Shown piece by piece: positions 25,690 through 34,299 of a stretch of 64,000 nucleotides of DNA (within the stretch, counting starts at the first letter, position 1; every line of letters starts with the position of its first letter). The stretch spans positions 1-64,000 of the forward strand of contig JAHZHZ010000007.1 in the NCBI GenBank assembly GCA_019419995.1, given 5' to 3'. The notes beneath the pieces are model-generated. The model was not told the DNA's origin. It did not search any database and saw only the letters and a program-made list of their open reading frames with translations. Position numbers and translations under genes: made by a program. Source of the DNA: Clostridiales bacterium (GTDB lineage Bacteria; Bacillota; Clostridia; Christensenellales; Aristaeellaceae).

Positions 25690-28029
25690 ATGTCCATAAA
25701 AATCGCGCTGGCGGGCAATCCCAACAGCGGCAAAACTACCATGTTCAACAGCCTGACCGGGAGTAATCAATATGTCGGCAACTGGCCAGGGGTTACAGTA
25801 GAGAAAAAGGAGGGCAAGCTCAAGGGGGCGCAGGACATTCTCATACAGGACTTGCCCGGAATTTACTCCCTTTCTCCCTATACCCTGGAGGAAGTTGTGG
25901 CCCGAAATTACCTGATCAATGAAAAGCCGGATGCCATCATCAATATTGTTGATGGAACAAACATTGAACGAAACCTGTATCTGACCACTCAGTTGGCAGA
26001 ACTGGGCATTCCCATGGTCATAGCGCTGAACATGATCGACGTAGTGCGCAAGAATGGCGACCGCATTGATCTGAAAAAACTGGGAGAAGCGCTGGGATGC
26101 GAAATTATTGAAACATCCGCGTTGAAGGGAATGGGAAGCCATGAAGTGGCTCTAAAGGCAGCTCAATTGGCTGATCGGGGCGTCAGACAGGAACTGCCCC
26201 ACGTGTTTGCAGGCAGCGTTGAACATGCCCTGGCCCACATCGAGGATCTGATCACTCATCGGGATGGACAGCAGGATGTGCATCATCACCACGCAGACGG
26301 GAGCACCCACGAAGGCTCCATCGTTGCGGAGCACCTATCCCGTTGGTACGCCATCAAGCTCTTTGAGCGAGATGAAAAGGTGTTGGCAGAACTGAACCTT
26401 CCCAAGGGCATACAGGACGCCATTGAAGAAACCATTCGCGCCTGCGAAAAAGAGATGGACGATGACAGCGAATCCATTATTACCAATCAACGCTATGCGT
26501 GGATCAGCCGCATCGTTTCCAACTGCGTTAAAAAGAACAATGCGCGGGGTTCCCTGAGTCGTTCCGACAAGATTGACCGCATTGTCACCAACCGCGTGTT
26601 GGCTTTACCCATCTTCGTGGCCGTCATGTTCCTGGTATACTACATATCCGTATCCACCATCGGCACCATCGTCACCGACTTTACCAACGACACCTTTGTG
26701 GCTGCCTGGATTCAGGAACCAGTCATGGCCTGGCTGGAGCGCATCGGCTGTGCCGGTTGGCTGGTAGGCCTGATTGGCGATGGCATCATCGGAGGAGTGG
26801 GCGCCGTACTGGGCTTTGTGCCCCAGATGCTGGTCCTGTTTTTCCTGTTGGCCATATTGGAAGACGTGGGTTACATGGCCCGCATTGCATTTATCATGGA
26901 CCGTATTTTCCGGAAGTTTGGCCTATCCGGCAAGAGCTTTATCCCCATGCTGATTTCCTCTGGCTGTGGCGTTCCCGGCGTTATGGCCAGCCGCACCATA
27001 GAGCAGGACCGCGACCGGAAAATGACCATCATGACCACCACCTTCATCCCCTGCGGCGCAAAAATGCCCATCATTGCACTGATTGCAGGCGCGCTGTTTC
27101 ACAATGCAGGCTGGGTGGCCACCGCCGCCTACTTTATCGGCGTGGCGGCCGTCATTACATCGGGCATCATGCTCAAAAAAACCAGACCCTTCGCAGGCGA
27201 CCCGGCGCCGTTCGTTATGGAACTCCCGGCCTACCACGCCCCTTCATGGAAGAACGTGCTGCACAGCATGTGGGAGCGCGGCTGGAGCTTCATCAAGCGT
27301 GCGGGTACCGTGATTCTTCTCTCCTCAATACTCATCTGGCTGACCTCCAATTATGGCTGGGCGCCCGCGAAGGTTGATTCCGCCATCGAAGGAGACGCCA
27401 TTGCCACAACCGAAACGACAAGCGCTTCCCAAGGTGAAAAGATGGTATTTGGCGCCGTAGAAAACAGCGATCAAAGCATTCTTGGCCGCGTAGGCAGCTG
27501 GGTGGCACCGGTATTTGATCCCCTTGGCTTCGGTGACTGGAAACCCACCGTTGCCACTGTCATGGGGCTGGTAGCCAAGGAAGAAGTGGTCAACGTCTTT
27601 GGAATCCTCTATGAAACTGACTCGGAAGAAATGGACACCGCCACATTGCTGGAAGAAGGCGATGCACAGCGGATTGAAGCTGGGCTTTCCCCCATCGCTC
27701 AGGGCTTTGACGAAACCAGCAATGGACACGGTAGACTTGCCGCTTTTGCGTTCATGCTCTTTAATCTGCTGTGCGCCCCCTGTTTCGCGGCCATGGGCGC
27801 CATTAAGCGGGAAATGAACAACGCCAAGTGGACATGGTTTGCCATCGGCTATCAGTGTCTGTTCGCCTACGCGGTAGCCCTGATGGTCTATCAGCTCGGT
27901 CTGCTATTCAGCGGCGCGGGAATTACCTTTGCGACCTTTATTGCCCTGCTGGTTTTAAGTTTCATGCTATACATGCTGTTGCGCCGCAACCGCTACGATG
28001 AAAATCATTTAGTCCGGAAAATCAAGTAA
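25690..28029 (+). CDS. feoB: Ferrous iron transporter FeoB
   Basis: 779 residues from ATG 25690 (GGAGGAAAGG upstream). The N-terminal G-protein domain has GNPNSGKTT, GNWPGVTVEKKEG, DLPGIYSLSP and NMID. A helical GDI domain follows, then the membrane part with two Gate regions (LISSGCGVPGVMASRT near 425) and about nine or more helices. It imports Fe2+ across the cytoplasmic membrane with nucleotide control. An unusual feature is a short His cluster in the GDI region (H198-H201, H207), which could bind metal. It is preceded by two FeoA genes and followed by a Cys-rich Feo-associated peptide. Confidence 0.96.
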   Translation: MSIKIALAGNPNSGKTTMFNSLTGSNQYVGNWPGVTVEKKEGKLKGAQDILIQDLPGIYSLSPYTLEEVVARNYLINEKPDAIINIVDGTNIERNLYLTTQLAELGIPMVIALNMIDVVRKNGDRIDLKKLGEALGCEIIETSALKGMGSHEVALKAAQLADRGVRQELPHVFAGSVEHALAHIEDLITHRDGQQDVHHHHADGSTHEGSIVAEHLSRWYAIKLFERDEKVLAELNLPKGIQDAIEETIRACEKEMDDDSESIITNQRYAWISRIVSNCVKKNNARGSLSRSDKIDRIVTNRVLALPIFVAVMFLVYYISVSTIGTIVTDFTNDTFVAAWIQEPVMAWLERIGCAGWLVGLIGDGIIGGVGAVLGFVPQMLVLFFLLAILEDVGYMARIAFIMDRIFRKFGLSGKSFIPMLISSGCGVPGVMASRTIEQDRDRKMTIMTTTFIPCGAKMPIIALIAGALFHNAGWVATAAYFIGVAAVITSGIMLKKTRPFAGDPAPFVMELPAYHAPSWKNVLHSMWERGWSFIKRAGTVILLSSILIWLTSNYGWAPAKVDSAIEGDAIATTETTSASQGEKMVFGAVENSDQSILGRVGSWVAPVFDPLGFGDWKPTVATVMGLVAKEEVVNVFGILYETDSEEMDTATLLEEGDAQRIEAGLSPIAQGFDETSNGHGRLAAFAFMLFNLLCAPCFAAMGAIKREMNNAKWTWFAIGYQCLFAYAVALMVYQLGLLFSGAGITFATFIALLVLSFMLYMLLRRNRYDENHLVRKIK

Positions 28030-28041
28030 GGAGGTTTATCA

Positions 28042-28197
28042 ATGGCCACATGGATTGTGGGCGGCATAGTCGCCTTGGCAGTCGGCGCCGCGGTATGGAA
28101 AATCATCCACGATAAGCGCGCCGGCAAAGGCAGCTGCAGTTGCGGCGGAGATTGCTCGCACTGCCATGGCTGCTCCGGAAATTATCCCCGCAAATGA
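28042..28197 (+). CDS. FeoB-associated Cys-rich membrane protein
   Basis: 51 residues read directly: ATG 28042-28044, TGA 28195-28197, with GGAGG upstream. One N-terminal membrane helix (ATWIVGGIVALAVGAAVW) is followed by a cytoplasmic tail with five cysteines and two histidines (CSCGGDCSHCHGC). This matches the FeoB-associated Cys-rich family (PF12669 type) that replaces FeoC in many Firmicutes. It may bind iron at the transporter's inner face. It is the last gene of the feo operon, twelve bases after feoB. Confidence 0.9.
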   Translation: MATWIVGGIVALAVGAAVWKIIHDKRAGKGSCSCGGDCSHCHGCSGNYPRK

Positions 28198-28201
28198 AGC
28201 C

Positions 28202-28239
28202 AAAGAGCGGAGGCCGATGTTTCGACCTCCGCTCTCTTT
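28202..28239. terminator. Bidirectional terminator of feo operon and MATE gene
   Basis: GAGCGGAGG (28205-28213) pairs with CCTCCGCTC (28226-28234), then TCTTTA on the plus strand. It lies between the convergent feo operon and the MATE gene ending at 28238. Confidence 0.8.
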
Positions 28240-29599
28240 ACTCCTTCATGACAGCTGGATGACCATGCAACAGTCTTTTCTGCATGATAAAATAGCTGGG
28301 TAAAAGAATGCAGTCCGCGCCAGTCCATGCCAGAATTTCCGCCCAGAATACACCAGTGTAGCCGATCAACCCGGGCAAATACAGCGCCGCACCCGTTCGC
28401 ATCATAAATTCCGCCACGCCGGAAAGCATAGGCATAAAGCCGTTGCCCATGCCCTGAAGCGCCGAACGATAGATATGCAAAAGATAGAGAATGGGCAGAC
28501 AAGCGCTCATCAAGTACAGGTATTGGCAGGCAATGGAAGTTGCCTCAGCAACTTCTTCAGGGGTACCGGAAATAAAACTGCCCACAATATAGCGGCCCAG
28601 TAAAAACATCGTCCCAGCAATGAGCCCTGCAGTAATCACCCCTGTAATAGCCGCGGCACGCACACCACTGCGAATGCGTTCAACCTTTCCAGCGCCTAAA
28701 TTTTGTCCGGCGTAGGTAGTCATCGCGTAGCCGTAGGAAATGGCGGCCACTTCCAATACTCCGTAGAGCTTATTGGTAGCCGTATACCCCGCAATAAAGG
28801 CCACGCCCATGCCATTGACAATGCACTGAACAATCATTCCGCCCACGCCAATAACTCCGTTTTGGGCGGCCACCGGAATGCCCAGCTTTAAAAGCTCTCC
28901 ACATACCCTGGGTTCCAGGCGCAGATCTTTTCTTTCCGGACGGATAAAATGAATTTTGCCAAGCCGGTAAAGACAAAACAGGAAGGAACCCAACTGCGCA
29001 ATCACCGTGGCAACAGCCGCTCCCAATACTCCCCAGCCAAATACCGCAACAAACAGCAGATCCAGGCCAATATTCAAAGCTGCGGCCACCACCATGGCAT
29101 ACAGGGGAGATCGTCCGTCCCCCAGGGCACGGAGTATGCCGGCAGTAAAATTATATCCCATGACTACCGGATAAGCAGCGAATAGCACTTTCAGGTAAGC
29201 TACAGATGTGGGGCGAATCTCCAGAGGCGTATTCATAAGTCCCAACACGGGACGGATGGACGCGAGAGCAATCAGAGTGATGGCCAACCCGGTAATGATG
29301 GCCAAAATAATGCCATTTCCAACGCACCTGCGCAGCCTAGGATGGTCTTCCGCTCCAAAAGCCTGGGCCATGGGGATGGCAAATCCCTGGGCCAAACCCT
29401 GAATTATGCCCAGGTACAACCAGTTGAACCAGTCCGAGGCTCCCACTGCAGCCAACGCGGAAACGCCTTCGAATCCGCCCACTACCCGGGCATCCACCAC
29501 GGTATAAAGCTGTTGAAAGACATTGCCCAGCATCAGCGGAAAGGCCACCGATAAAATCAAGCGAATCGGGTTCCCCTCCGTCATATTGCGCACGCGCAT
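28238..29599 (-). CDS. MATE family efflux transporter
   Basis: 453 residues from ATG 29599, with AAGGAG upstream. About twelve membrane helices in two related halves. The N-terminal pattern (NPIRLILSVAFPLMLGNVFQQLYTVVD) and a matching second half (LKLGIPVAAQNGVIGVGGM) are typical of the MATE family, which exports cationic drugs or metabolites using Na+ or H+. The substrate cannot be predicted. A second MATE gene of the same subgroup lies at 47431. It may be read from upstream through the YjdF-like gene, since no clear promoter is visible in the 234-bp gap. Confidence 0.9.
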   Translation of the reverse strand: MRVRNMTEGNPIRLILSVAFPLMLGNVFQQLYTVVDARVVGGFEGVSALAAVGASDWFNWLYLGIIQGLAQGFAIPMAQAFGAEDHPRLRRCVGNGIILAIITGLAITLIALASIRPVLGLMNTPLEIRPTSVAYLKVLFAAYPVVMGYNFTAGILRALGDGRSPLYAMVVAAALNIGLDLLFVAVFGWGVLGAAVATVIAQLGSFLFCLYRLGKIHFIRPERKDLRLEPRVCGELLKLGIPVAAQNGVIGVGGMIVQCIVNGMGVAFIAGYTATNKLYGVLEVAAISYGYAMTTYAGQNLGAGKVERIRSGVRAAAITGVITAGLIAGTMFLLGRYIVGSFISGTPEEVAEATSIACQYLYLMSACLPILYLLHIYRSALQGMGNGFMPMLSGVAEFMMRTGAALYLPGLIGYTGVFWAEILAWTGADCILLPSYFIMQKRLLHGHPAVMKE

Positions 29600-29833
29600 A
29601 ACAACACTCCTTGCCTCACGCTTCCATCATTACATTTAATGCAGCATGAGGAGACTTTGCATTTACAAATTGAATCTCAGCTCTCGCTTTTTCCCTCGAC
29701 GCTTTTATCGGTACCCAAAGCCATTTTGCAAAATACAAATTATTCTGCTCACGAACAGATGGGAAATATAATCTTCTCTTTGGATAACCTTCTCCTTACT
29801 CAACATTTCAGAAGAACAAAAGCATTGCGTCGA
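29600..29833. other. Non-coding gap between YjdF-like and MATE genes
   Basis: 234 bp, AT-richer than its neighbours. I see the MATE ribosome site at its left end but no convincing -35/-10 pair, terminator stem, RNA gene or small coding frame with a ribosome site. Confidence 0.4.
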
Positions 29834-30505
29834 TCACTCATCAAAAAAGGTTTCAGATTTTCTACCCAACCGCGCTCCATTTTTTCTCACAAATGCTTCT
29901 GCTGCGCCGGTCCAGAGATTGTGTTTGCCTCGGAAGAGTCCGGACGCCAGCGGAAGATAAGCGAGCGTACCGATCAGGCAGACGATCATATCCTGCATTG
30001 TATCGTTGATACCCGTCGAAGCAACATTCTGTACATCCCTCCCCGTGATGGCATGCACAAAATATTCACTCACTTCCCAAAGTCCAGCCACAGCCATGGA
30101 GCCAAGAAAGATAAACAGCAGCGCAAGCAACCGTTCCTGACGCTCCAACGGACCTTCATGCCGAATGACCAGATATAATCCAAGGCACAGAGAACTAACA
30201 AAAGTGCCTGAAAGCATGTGCACAAATTTATCATAATACGGGATTAACTTGTAAAACTCCAGCACCGATCCCAGGGTATGCCCCAGAAGGGAAAACAGCA
30301 GGACGATAAAGTTAAATTGATGCACCGGTTTCAAATGAAATATGCCATAAAAGATCACCAATCCCACCGGCAATACCAACGTACCCAGGGCCGTCCAAAG
30401 ATGATAACTATCCTGTCGCACGCCATAATAAATAGCCGAAGCAATGCTCAATAATAAATAGCATGGCACAAAAACCCGGTTAATTCGAGCAAATCTTTCT
30501 TCCAT
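29834..30505 (-). CDS. YjdF-like (DUF2238-type) membrane protein
   Basis: 223 residues from ATG 30505 (AGAGGAG upstream). Six or so hydrophobic segments are spread through residues 12-190. Conserved-looking polar motifs sit in the membrane region: DKFVHMLSGTF near 93-103, GLWEVSEYF near 143-151 and the C-terminal INDTMQDMIVCLIGT. The Asp/Glu/His pattern resembles the DUF2238/YjdF family of inner membrane proteins of unknown role. It diverges from the SCIFF gene, sharing about 320 bp of control region. Confidence 0.7.
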   Translation of the reverse strand: MEERFARINRVFVPCYLLLSIASAIYYGVRQDSYHLWTALGTLVLPVGLVIFYGIFHLKPVHQFNFIVLLFSLLGHTLGSVLEFYKLIPYYDKFVHMLSGTFVSSLCLGLYLVIRHEGPLERQERLLALLFIFLGSMAVAGLWEVSEYFVHAITGRDVQNVASTGINDTMQDMIVCLIGTLAYLPLASGLFRGKHNLWTGAAEAFVRKNGARLGRKSETFFDE

Positions 30506-30729
30506 ATGTACTACTCCTCTTTAGTTTTAATATTGGCCCCACAAGCGCACGCAAAAAAGCCGTGAAGTTCTGCTCTCCATGCTTTACATTTATACATTCA
30601 ATGTTGGACAGGGCAATTTATCCTAGCATAGTTTCACCAGGATGTAAAGTCCCCATCCCATATGGTTCTCATTGACCTTCAAAATCCATTTTGAACAATC
30701 AAAATTCTCATGTCGTTCCAGACTTCTTC
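30506..30729. other. Control region between YjdF-like and SCIFF genes
   Basis: On the minus strand a possible YjdF promoter reads TTGCCC (30616-30611), 16 bp, TATAAA (30594-30589). On the SCIFF side lies a perfect 8-2-8 palindrome at 30678-30695, listed separately. No coding frame is supported here. Confidence 0.45.
30678..30695. promoter_or_regulatory. Perfect palindrome, candidate operator upstream of SCIFF
   Basis: TTCAAAATCCATTTTGAA: two exact 8-base arms around CC, ending 34 bases before the SCIFF -35 element. The position suits an activator or a repressor acting on either divergent promoter. No matching regulator gene is adjacent. Confidence 0.5.
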
Positions 30730-30759
30730 TTGACAAAATATATTGGCACATGCTATACT
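30730..30759 (+). promoter_or_regulatory. Strong promoter of the SCIFF gene
   Basis: Perfect TTGACA (30730-30735), 18-bp spacer, TATACT (30754-30759) with an extended TGC before it. The leader to ATG 30827 is about 60 bases. Confidence 0.75.
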
Positions 30760-30826
30760 AATGCTAATTGATAGCTTGCTTGGAATAGGTATTCCAGAGC
30801 ATTCGATAGAATGGAGAGATATCAAA

Positions 30827-30973
30827 ATGAAAAGAATTCAAACCATCGAAACTCGTGATCTGAACAAGAGCGCTGTCACTGGCGGTTGCGGCGAGTGCCA
30901 GACCTCCTGCCAGTCCGCCTGCAAGACCTCCTGCGGCGTGGCCAATCAGAAGTGCGAGAATAAAAACAAGTAA
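30827..30973 (+). CDS. scfA: SCIFF peptide: six-cysteine ribosomal natural product precursor
   Basis: 48 residues from ATG 30827, with GGAGAG eight bases upstream; a longer frame from 30743 would begin inside the promoter. The leader MKRIQTIETRDLNKSAVTGG is followed by a core with six cysteines, starting GCGECQTSCQSACKTSCGVA. This is the near-invariant SCIFF sequence found across Clostridia. In studied members the radical SAM maturase forms thioether links from Cys to a neighbouring residue (Thr in the core). The biological role of the mature peptide is unknown. The maturase gene begins 65 bases downstream, after a hairpin. Confidence 0.95.
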   Translation: MKRIQTIETRDLNKSAVTGGCGECQTSCQSACKTSCGVANQKCENKNK

Positions 30974-30985
30974 TCTACAATGGCC

Positions 30986-31021
30986 ATTAAAAGTGCCGCC
31001 CTTACCGGCGGCATTTTTAAT
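30986..31021 (+). terminator. Hairpin/partial terminator between scfA and scfB
   Basis: ATTAAAA-g-TGCCGCC pairs with GGCGGCA-TTTTTAAT. The stem is followed by five T within its own base. It likely stops a share of transcripts, so the precursor is made in excess of the enzyme. Confidence 0.75.
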
Positions 31022-31038
31022 GCCCGGGAGGAAACAAC

Positions 31039-32412
31039 ATGGTGCATCAATATAAACTGAACGGTTACAACATCGTTCTGGACATGGCATCCGGTTCGGT
31101 GCATTCCGTTGACGATGTAGCCTACGACATCATTGCCATGTACAAGCAGGCTACCAAAGAAGAAATTTTCAACACCATTACATCCAGATATGGCGTTAGC
31201 AGGGCAGATGTTCAGGAATGCCTGGAAGAAGTTGCCGCATTGGAAAGCGCAGGCAAGCTCTTTTCCGAAGATGCCTATGAGGGCATGGCCTTTGATTTTA
31301 AAAAGCGGCCCACCGTGATTAAGGCTCTATGCCTGCACGTTGCCCATACCTGTAATCTCAATTGCAGCTATTGCTTTGCCAGTCAAGGTAAATATCACGG
31401 TGAGCGGGCATTGATGAGCTTTGAAGTGGGCAAGCAGGCTCTGGACTTTCTCATCGCTCACTCTGGAAATCGCAAAAATCTCGAGGTGGATTTTTTCGGC
31501 GGCGAACCGCTAATGAACTGGGATGTCTGCAAGCGCCTGGTGGCCTATGCCAGGGAACAGGAACCCATTCATAACAAGAATTTTCGCTTTACCCTCACCA
31601 CCAACGGCATGCTCATTGATGACGATGTAATCGATTTTGCCAATCGGGAAATGAGCAATGTGGTGCTCAGCCTGGACGGTCGCAGAGAGGTTCACGACCG
31701 TCTTCGGGTAGATTATGCCGGAAAAGGAAGTTATGATCGCATAGTCCCTAAATTTCAAAAACTGGTAGAAGCCAGAGGCGGTAAGAATTACTATATTCGA
31801 GGCACCTTCACCCGGCACAATTTGGATTTTACCAACGACCTCTTCCATATGGCCGATCTGGGCTTTTCAGAACTGAGTATGGAGCCGGTCGTCTGCGCTC
31901 CAGATGATCCCGAAGCGCTGCGGGAAGAGGATTTGCCCGTGCTGTTTGAACAATACGAAATTCTCGCCAGGGAAATGATCCGCAGAAAGCGGGAAGGTCG
32001 CCCCATCACCTTCTATCACTACATGATCGATCTCACCGGCGGTCCCTGCATTTACAAGCGCATCACTGGCTGCGGCTCCGGCACGGAATATCTGGCCGTA
32101 ACCCCCTGGGGAGAGCTCTACCCCTGCCACCAGTTTGTCGGCGATGAAAAATATGCTCTGGGCAATATCTGGGACGGCATTACCAATGAAAGCGTGCGGG
32201 ACCAGTTCAAGCTGGTCAATGCCTACGCTCGCCCCGAATGTAAAGATTGTTGGGCAAAGCTGTATTGTTCCGGAGGTTGCGCCGCCAATGCCTATCACGC
32301 TACCGGCGATATCCGGGGCACCTATCGGTATGGATGCGAGCTGTTTAAAAAGCGCATGGAATGCGCCATCATGATTCAGGTAGCCGAGCACGATCAGGGG
32401 CAAAATCAATGA
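31039..32412 (+). CDS. scfB: Thioether-forming SCIFF peptide maturase (radical SAM/SPASM)
   Basis: 457 residues, ATG 31039 after GGGAGG. The N-terminal RRE-like peptide-binding part covers about 1-90. The radical SAM cluster motif CNLNCSYC is C105, C109 and C112, followed by FFGGEPLMNW. The C-terminal SPASM domain has cysteines in GCGSG, YPCHQ and CKDCWAKLYCSGGCA for two auxiliary 4Fe-4S clusters. The enzyme reductively cleaves SAM and couples cysteine sulfur to an alpha carbon in the SCIFF core. Its stop overlaps the next gene's ATG by four bases, so the PLP enzyme is translationally coupled to it. Confidence 0.95.
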   Translation: MVHQYKLNGYNIVLDMASGSVHSVDDVAYDIIAMYKQATKEEIFNTITSRYGVSRADVQECLEEVAALESAGKLFSEDAYEGMAFDFKKRPTVIKALCLHVAHTCNLNCSYCFASQGKYHGERALMSFEVGKQALDFLIAHSGNRKNLEVDFFGGEPLMNWDVCKRLVAYAREQEPIHNKNFRFTLTTNGMLIDDDVIDFANREMSNVVLSLDGRREVHDRLRVDYAGKGSYDRIVPKFQKLVEARGGKNYYIRGTFTRHNLDFTNDLFHMADLGFSELSMEPVVCAPDDPEALREEDLPVLFEQYEILAREMIRRKREGRPITFYHYMIDLTGGPCIYKRITGCGSGTEYLAVTPWGELYPCHQFVGDEKYALGNIWDGITNESVRDQFKLVNAYARPECKDCWAKLYCSGGCAANAYHATGDIRGTYRYGCELFKKRMECAIMIQVAEHDQGQNQ

Positions 32413-33752
32413 CCACGCCCATCTGTGATTTTGTTGCTCGCTATTGTATGACTCAAACTTCACGGCTGCACATGCCGGGGCACAAGGGAAAAGGGCCGCT
32501 GGGCTGCGAAAAGCTGGATATCACCGAAATTTCTGGCGCAGACGCCCTGTATGAGGCCGACGGCATCATCTCCGAAAGCGAGCGCAATGCTTCCGCCCTG
32601 TTTGGCAGCAGGCGCACCCTGTACTCCACGGAAGGTTCCTCGCAGTGCATACGGGCAATGTTGTATCTTGCCCTGAGTCGCACTGCATCCATTGCAGATA
32701 AACCGGTGTGTCTGGCCGCCCGCAACGCCCATAAGGCCTTTCTCTATGCCGCTGCGCTCTGCGATTTTGACGTCCAATGGCTTCTGCCTGAGCAAAGCGG
32801 CAACTCTATCTGCGCATGTCCGGTTTCCCCGGAAGGTCTGGACCGCGCATTGGATCGCATGAAGCGTCTTCCTTTTTGCGTCTATGTTACCTCACCGGAT
32901 TACCTCGGCAACCAGCTGGACATCGCGGGGCTGGCAAAGGTCTGCCACCGCCGGGAAATTCCGCTGCTGGTGGATAATGCCCACGGCGCATACCTGAAAT
33001 TTCTTCCTGATGGCATGCACCCCATGGAATCAGGCGCGGATATGTGCTGCGATTCAGCGCACAAGACATTGCCGGTGCTCACTGGAGGGGCCTACCTTCA
33101 CATTTCTCACCATGCCAGGGAGTGCTACGAAGAAAATGCGCGCAGCGCCATGGCGCTCTTTGGATCTACCAGTCCCTCCTACCTGATTCTCCAATCGCTG
33201 GACTTCGCCAACGCCGCCCTTGCAAGCGATTATCCGGCGCGCCTTCTGGAGTGCAGCCATCGGGTAAAAGCGCTCAGAAAGGTTCTGCTTTGCCGTGGAT
33301 TTCAGGTTCTTTCCACCGAGCCTTGCAAGTTGACATTGCGCACCGATGGTTTCAGGGCTGCCCAATTGCTTCGTCAGTTCGGTGTGGAATGTGAATATGC
33401 GGATGCAGATTATCTGGTTTTGATGTTTTCTCCGGAAAACTCTCCGGAAGATTACGAACGAGTGGACCGGGCGCTCTCCTGTCCTCTCCCCTGCCCTTGC
33501 AAACAAGCTTTGCCCTCCATTGTTTGTCCCCGAGTATTGGATATTCGCAAAGCTATTTTTGCCCCCAGTGAATTGTTGCCCATTGAACAGGCAGAGGGCC
33601 GGATCTGTGCTTCGCCCACCGTGTCCTGTCCCCCGGCAATTCCAATTGTCATCAGTGGCGAACGCATTACTTCACAAGCCATTCAGGCATTGCGAAGCAA
33701 TGGGATTGTTCAAATCTCGGTGGTAAAAGAACCTCTTCCTTCAAAGTCTTGA
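32409..33752 (+). CDS. PLP-dependent Orn/Lys/Arg decarboxylase-fold protein
   Basis: 447 residues from ATG 32409. It starts with RLHMPGHKGKGPL, the usual opening of the Orn/Lys/Arg decarboxylase family, then TEGSSQCIRAML (PLP phosphate site), VDNAHGAYL (PLP aspartate) and CDSAHKTLPVLTGGAYL, which holds the Schiff-base lysine. The C-terminal third resembles the decarboxylase C-terminal domain but ends earlier than full-length SpeA-type enzymes. Short homologues such as YaaO are poorly characterised. Coupling to the SCIFF maturase (ATGA overlap) suggests shared control, possibly shared function. An amino acid decarboxylase producing a polyamine, or a paralog with another reaction, are both possible. 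Confidence 0.82.
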   Translation: MTTPICDFVARYCMTQTSRLHMPGHKGKGPLGCEKLDITEISGADALYEADGIISESERNASALFGSRRTLYSTEGSSQCIRAMLYLALSRTASIADKPVCLAARNAHKAFLYAAALCDFDVQWLLPEQSGNSICACPVSPEGLDRALDRMKRLPFCVYVTSPDYLGNQLDIAGLAKVCHRREIPLLVDNAHGAYLKFLPDGMHPMESGADMCCDSAHKTLPVLTGGAYLHISHHARECYEENARSAMALFGSTSPSYLILQSLDFANAALASDYPARLLECSHRVKALRKVLLCRGFQVLSTEPCKLTLRTDGFRAAQLLRQFGVECEYADADYLVLMFSPENSPEDYERVDRALSCPLPCPCKQALPSIVCPRVLDIRKAIFAPSELLPIEQAEGRICASPTVSCPPAIPIVISGERITSQAIQALRSNGIVQISVVKEPLPSKS

Positions 33753-33970
33753 AAATATCCCCAGCTATTTCCAATTCGTTCATACTGGGTTCACGGACTC
33801 CTGATAGAATTTAATCATTGAAGGAACCCTCCTTCTTCATACATATTCTTCACTGTCCCGCCTCACGGAGTCTGCAAGGGCGCCGCGCACAGGCGGGTCA
33901 GACAATTTTGGTCGATTGTGATGTCCAGGCGCTGTCTTCCAAAAAAAATTCTCCCACCCTCTTTTTTAGC
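33753..33970. other. Non-coding gap before the serine tRNAs
   Basis: 218 bp. A weak stem GAAGG-aaccct-CCTTC (33820-33835) followed by TTC may end the SCIFF operon. Nothing else is recognised. Confidence 0.35.
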
Positions 33971-33999
33971 TTGACAACTCCTTAAAATCCTGATATAAT
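33971..33999 (+). promoter_or_regulatory. Promoter of the two serine tRNAs
   Basis: Consensus TTGACA (33971-33976), 17-bp spacer, consensus TATAAT (33994-33999), 19 bases before the first tRNA. Confidence 0.85.
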
Positions 34000-34018
34000 T
34001 AAAAAGCTGGTGGTTCAA

Positions 34019-34107
34019 GGAGAGATGGCCGAGTGGTTGAAGGCGCTGGTCTTGAAAACCAGTGATGTCGAAAGGCACCGGGGGTTCGAATCCCTCTCTC
34101 TCCGCCA
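34019..34107 (+). tRNA. tRNA-Ser (anticodon TGA)
   Basis: 89 nucleotides including encoded CCA. Acceptor stem GGAGAGA/TCTCTCC closes; the anticodon arm CTGGT-CTTGAAA-ACCAG gives anticodon UGA; a long variable arm and a GGTTCGAATC T-loop are present. Reads UCA and related serine codons. Confidence 0.97.
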
Positions 34108-34122
34108 AAACTGAACAGGCAT

Positions 34123-34214
34123 GGAGAAGTACCCAAGAGGCCGAAGGGGCTCCCCTGCTAAGGGAGTAGGGTGGGATAACTGCCGCGAGGGTTCAAATCC
34201 CTCCTTCTCCGCCA
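34123..34214 (+). tRNA. tRNA-Ser (anticodon GCT)
   Basis: 92 nucleotides including encoded CCA. Acceptor stem GGAGAAG/CTTCTCC; anticodon arm CTCCC-CTGCTAA-GGGAG gives GCU; long class II variable arm; GGTTCAAATC T-loop. Reads AGC/AGU serine codons. Sixteen bases from the first tRNA, same transcript. Confidence 0.97.
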
Positions 34215-34220
34215 CCTGTG

Positions 34221-34258
34221 GACGTACTCAATATTGCGTTGAGTACGTCTTACTTTTT
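34221..34258 (+). terminator. Terminator of the tRNA pair
   Basis: Stem GACGTACTCAA/TTGAGTACGTC followed by TTACTTTTT. Confidence 0.9.
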
Positions 34259-34272
34259 GCATTTCATAATTA

Positions 34273-34299
34273 AAAGCAGCCTTAAACCGGCTGCTTTTT
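34273..34299 (+). terminator. Second, tandem terminator after the tRNA pair
   Basis: Stem AAAGCAGCC-ttaaa-CCGGCTGC-type pairing (AGCAGCC with GGCTGCT) followed by TTTTT, 15 bases after the first terminator. Confidence 0.8.

Noticed and set aside
33863..34215. Two short minus-strand frames (start MAEREGFEPP and MAEKEGFEPS) near the tRNAs
   Set aside because: They are the well-known false frames produced by reading the complement of class II serine tRNA genes; the tRNAs themselves are intact.
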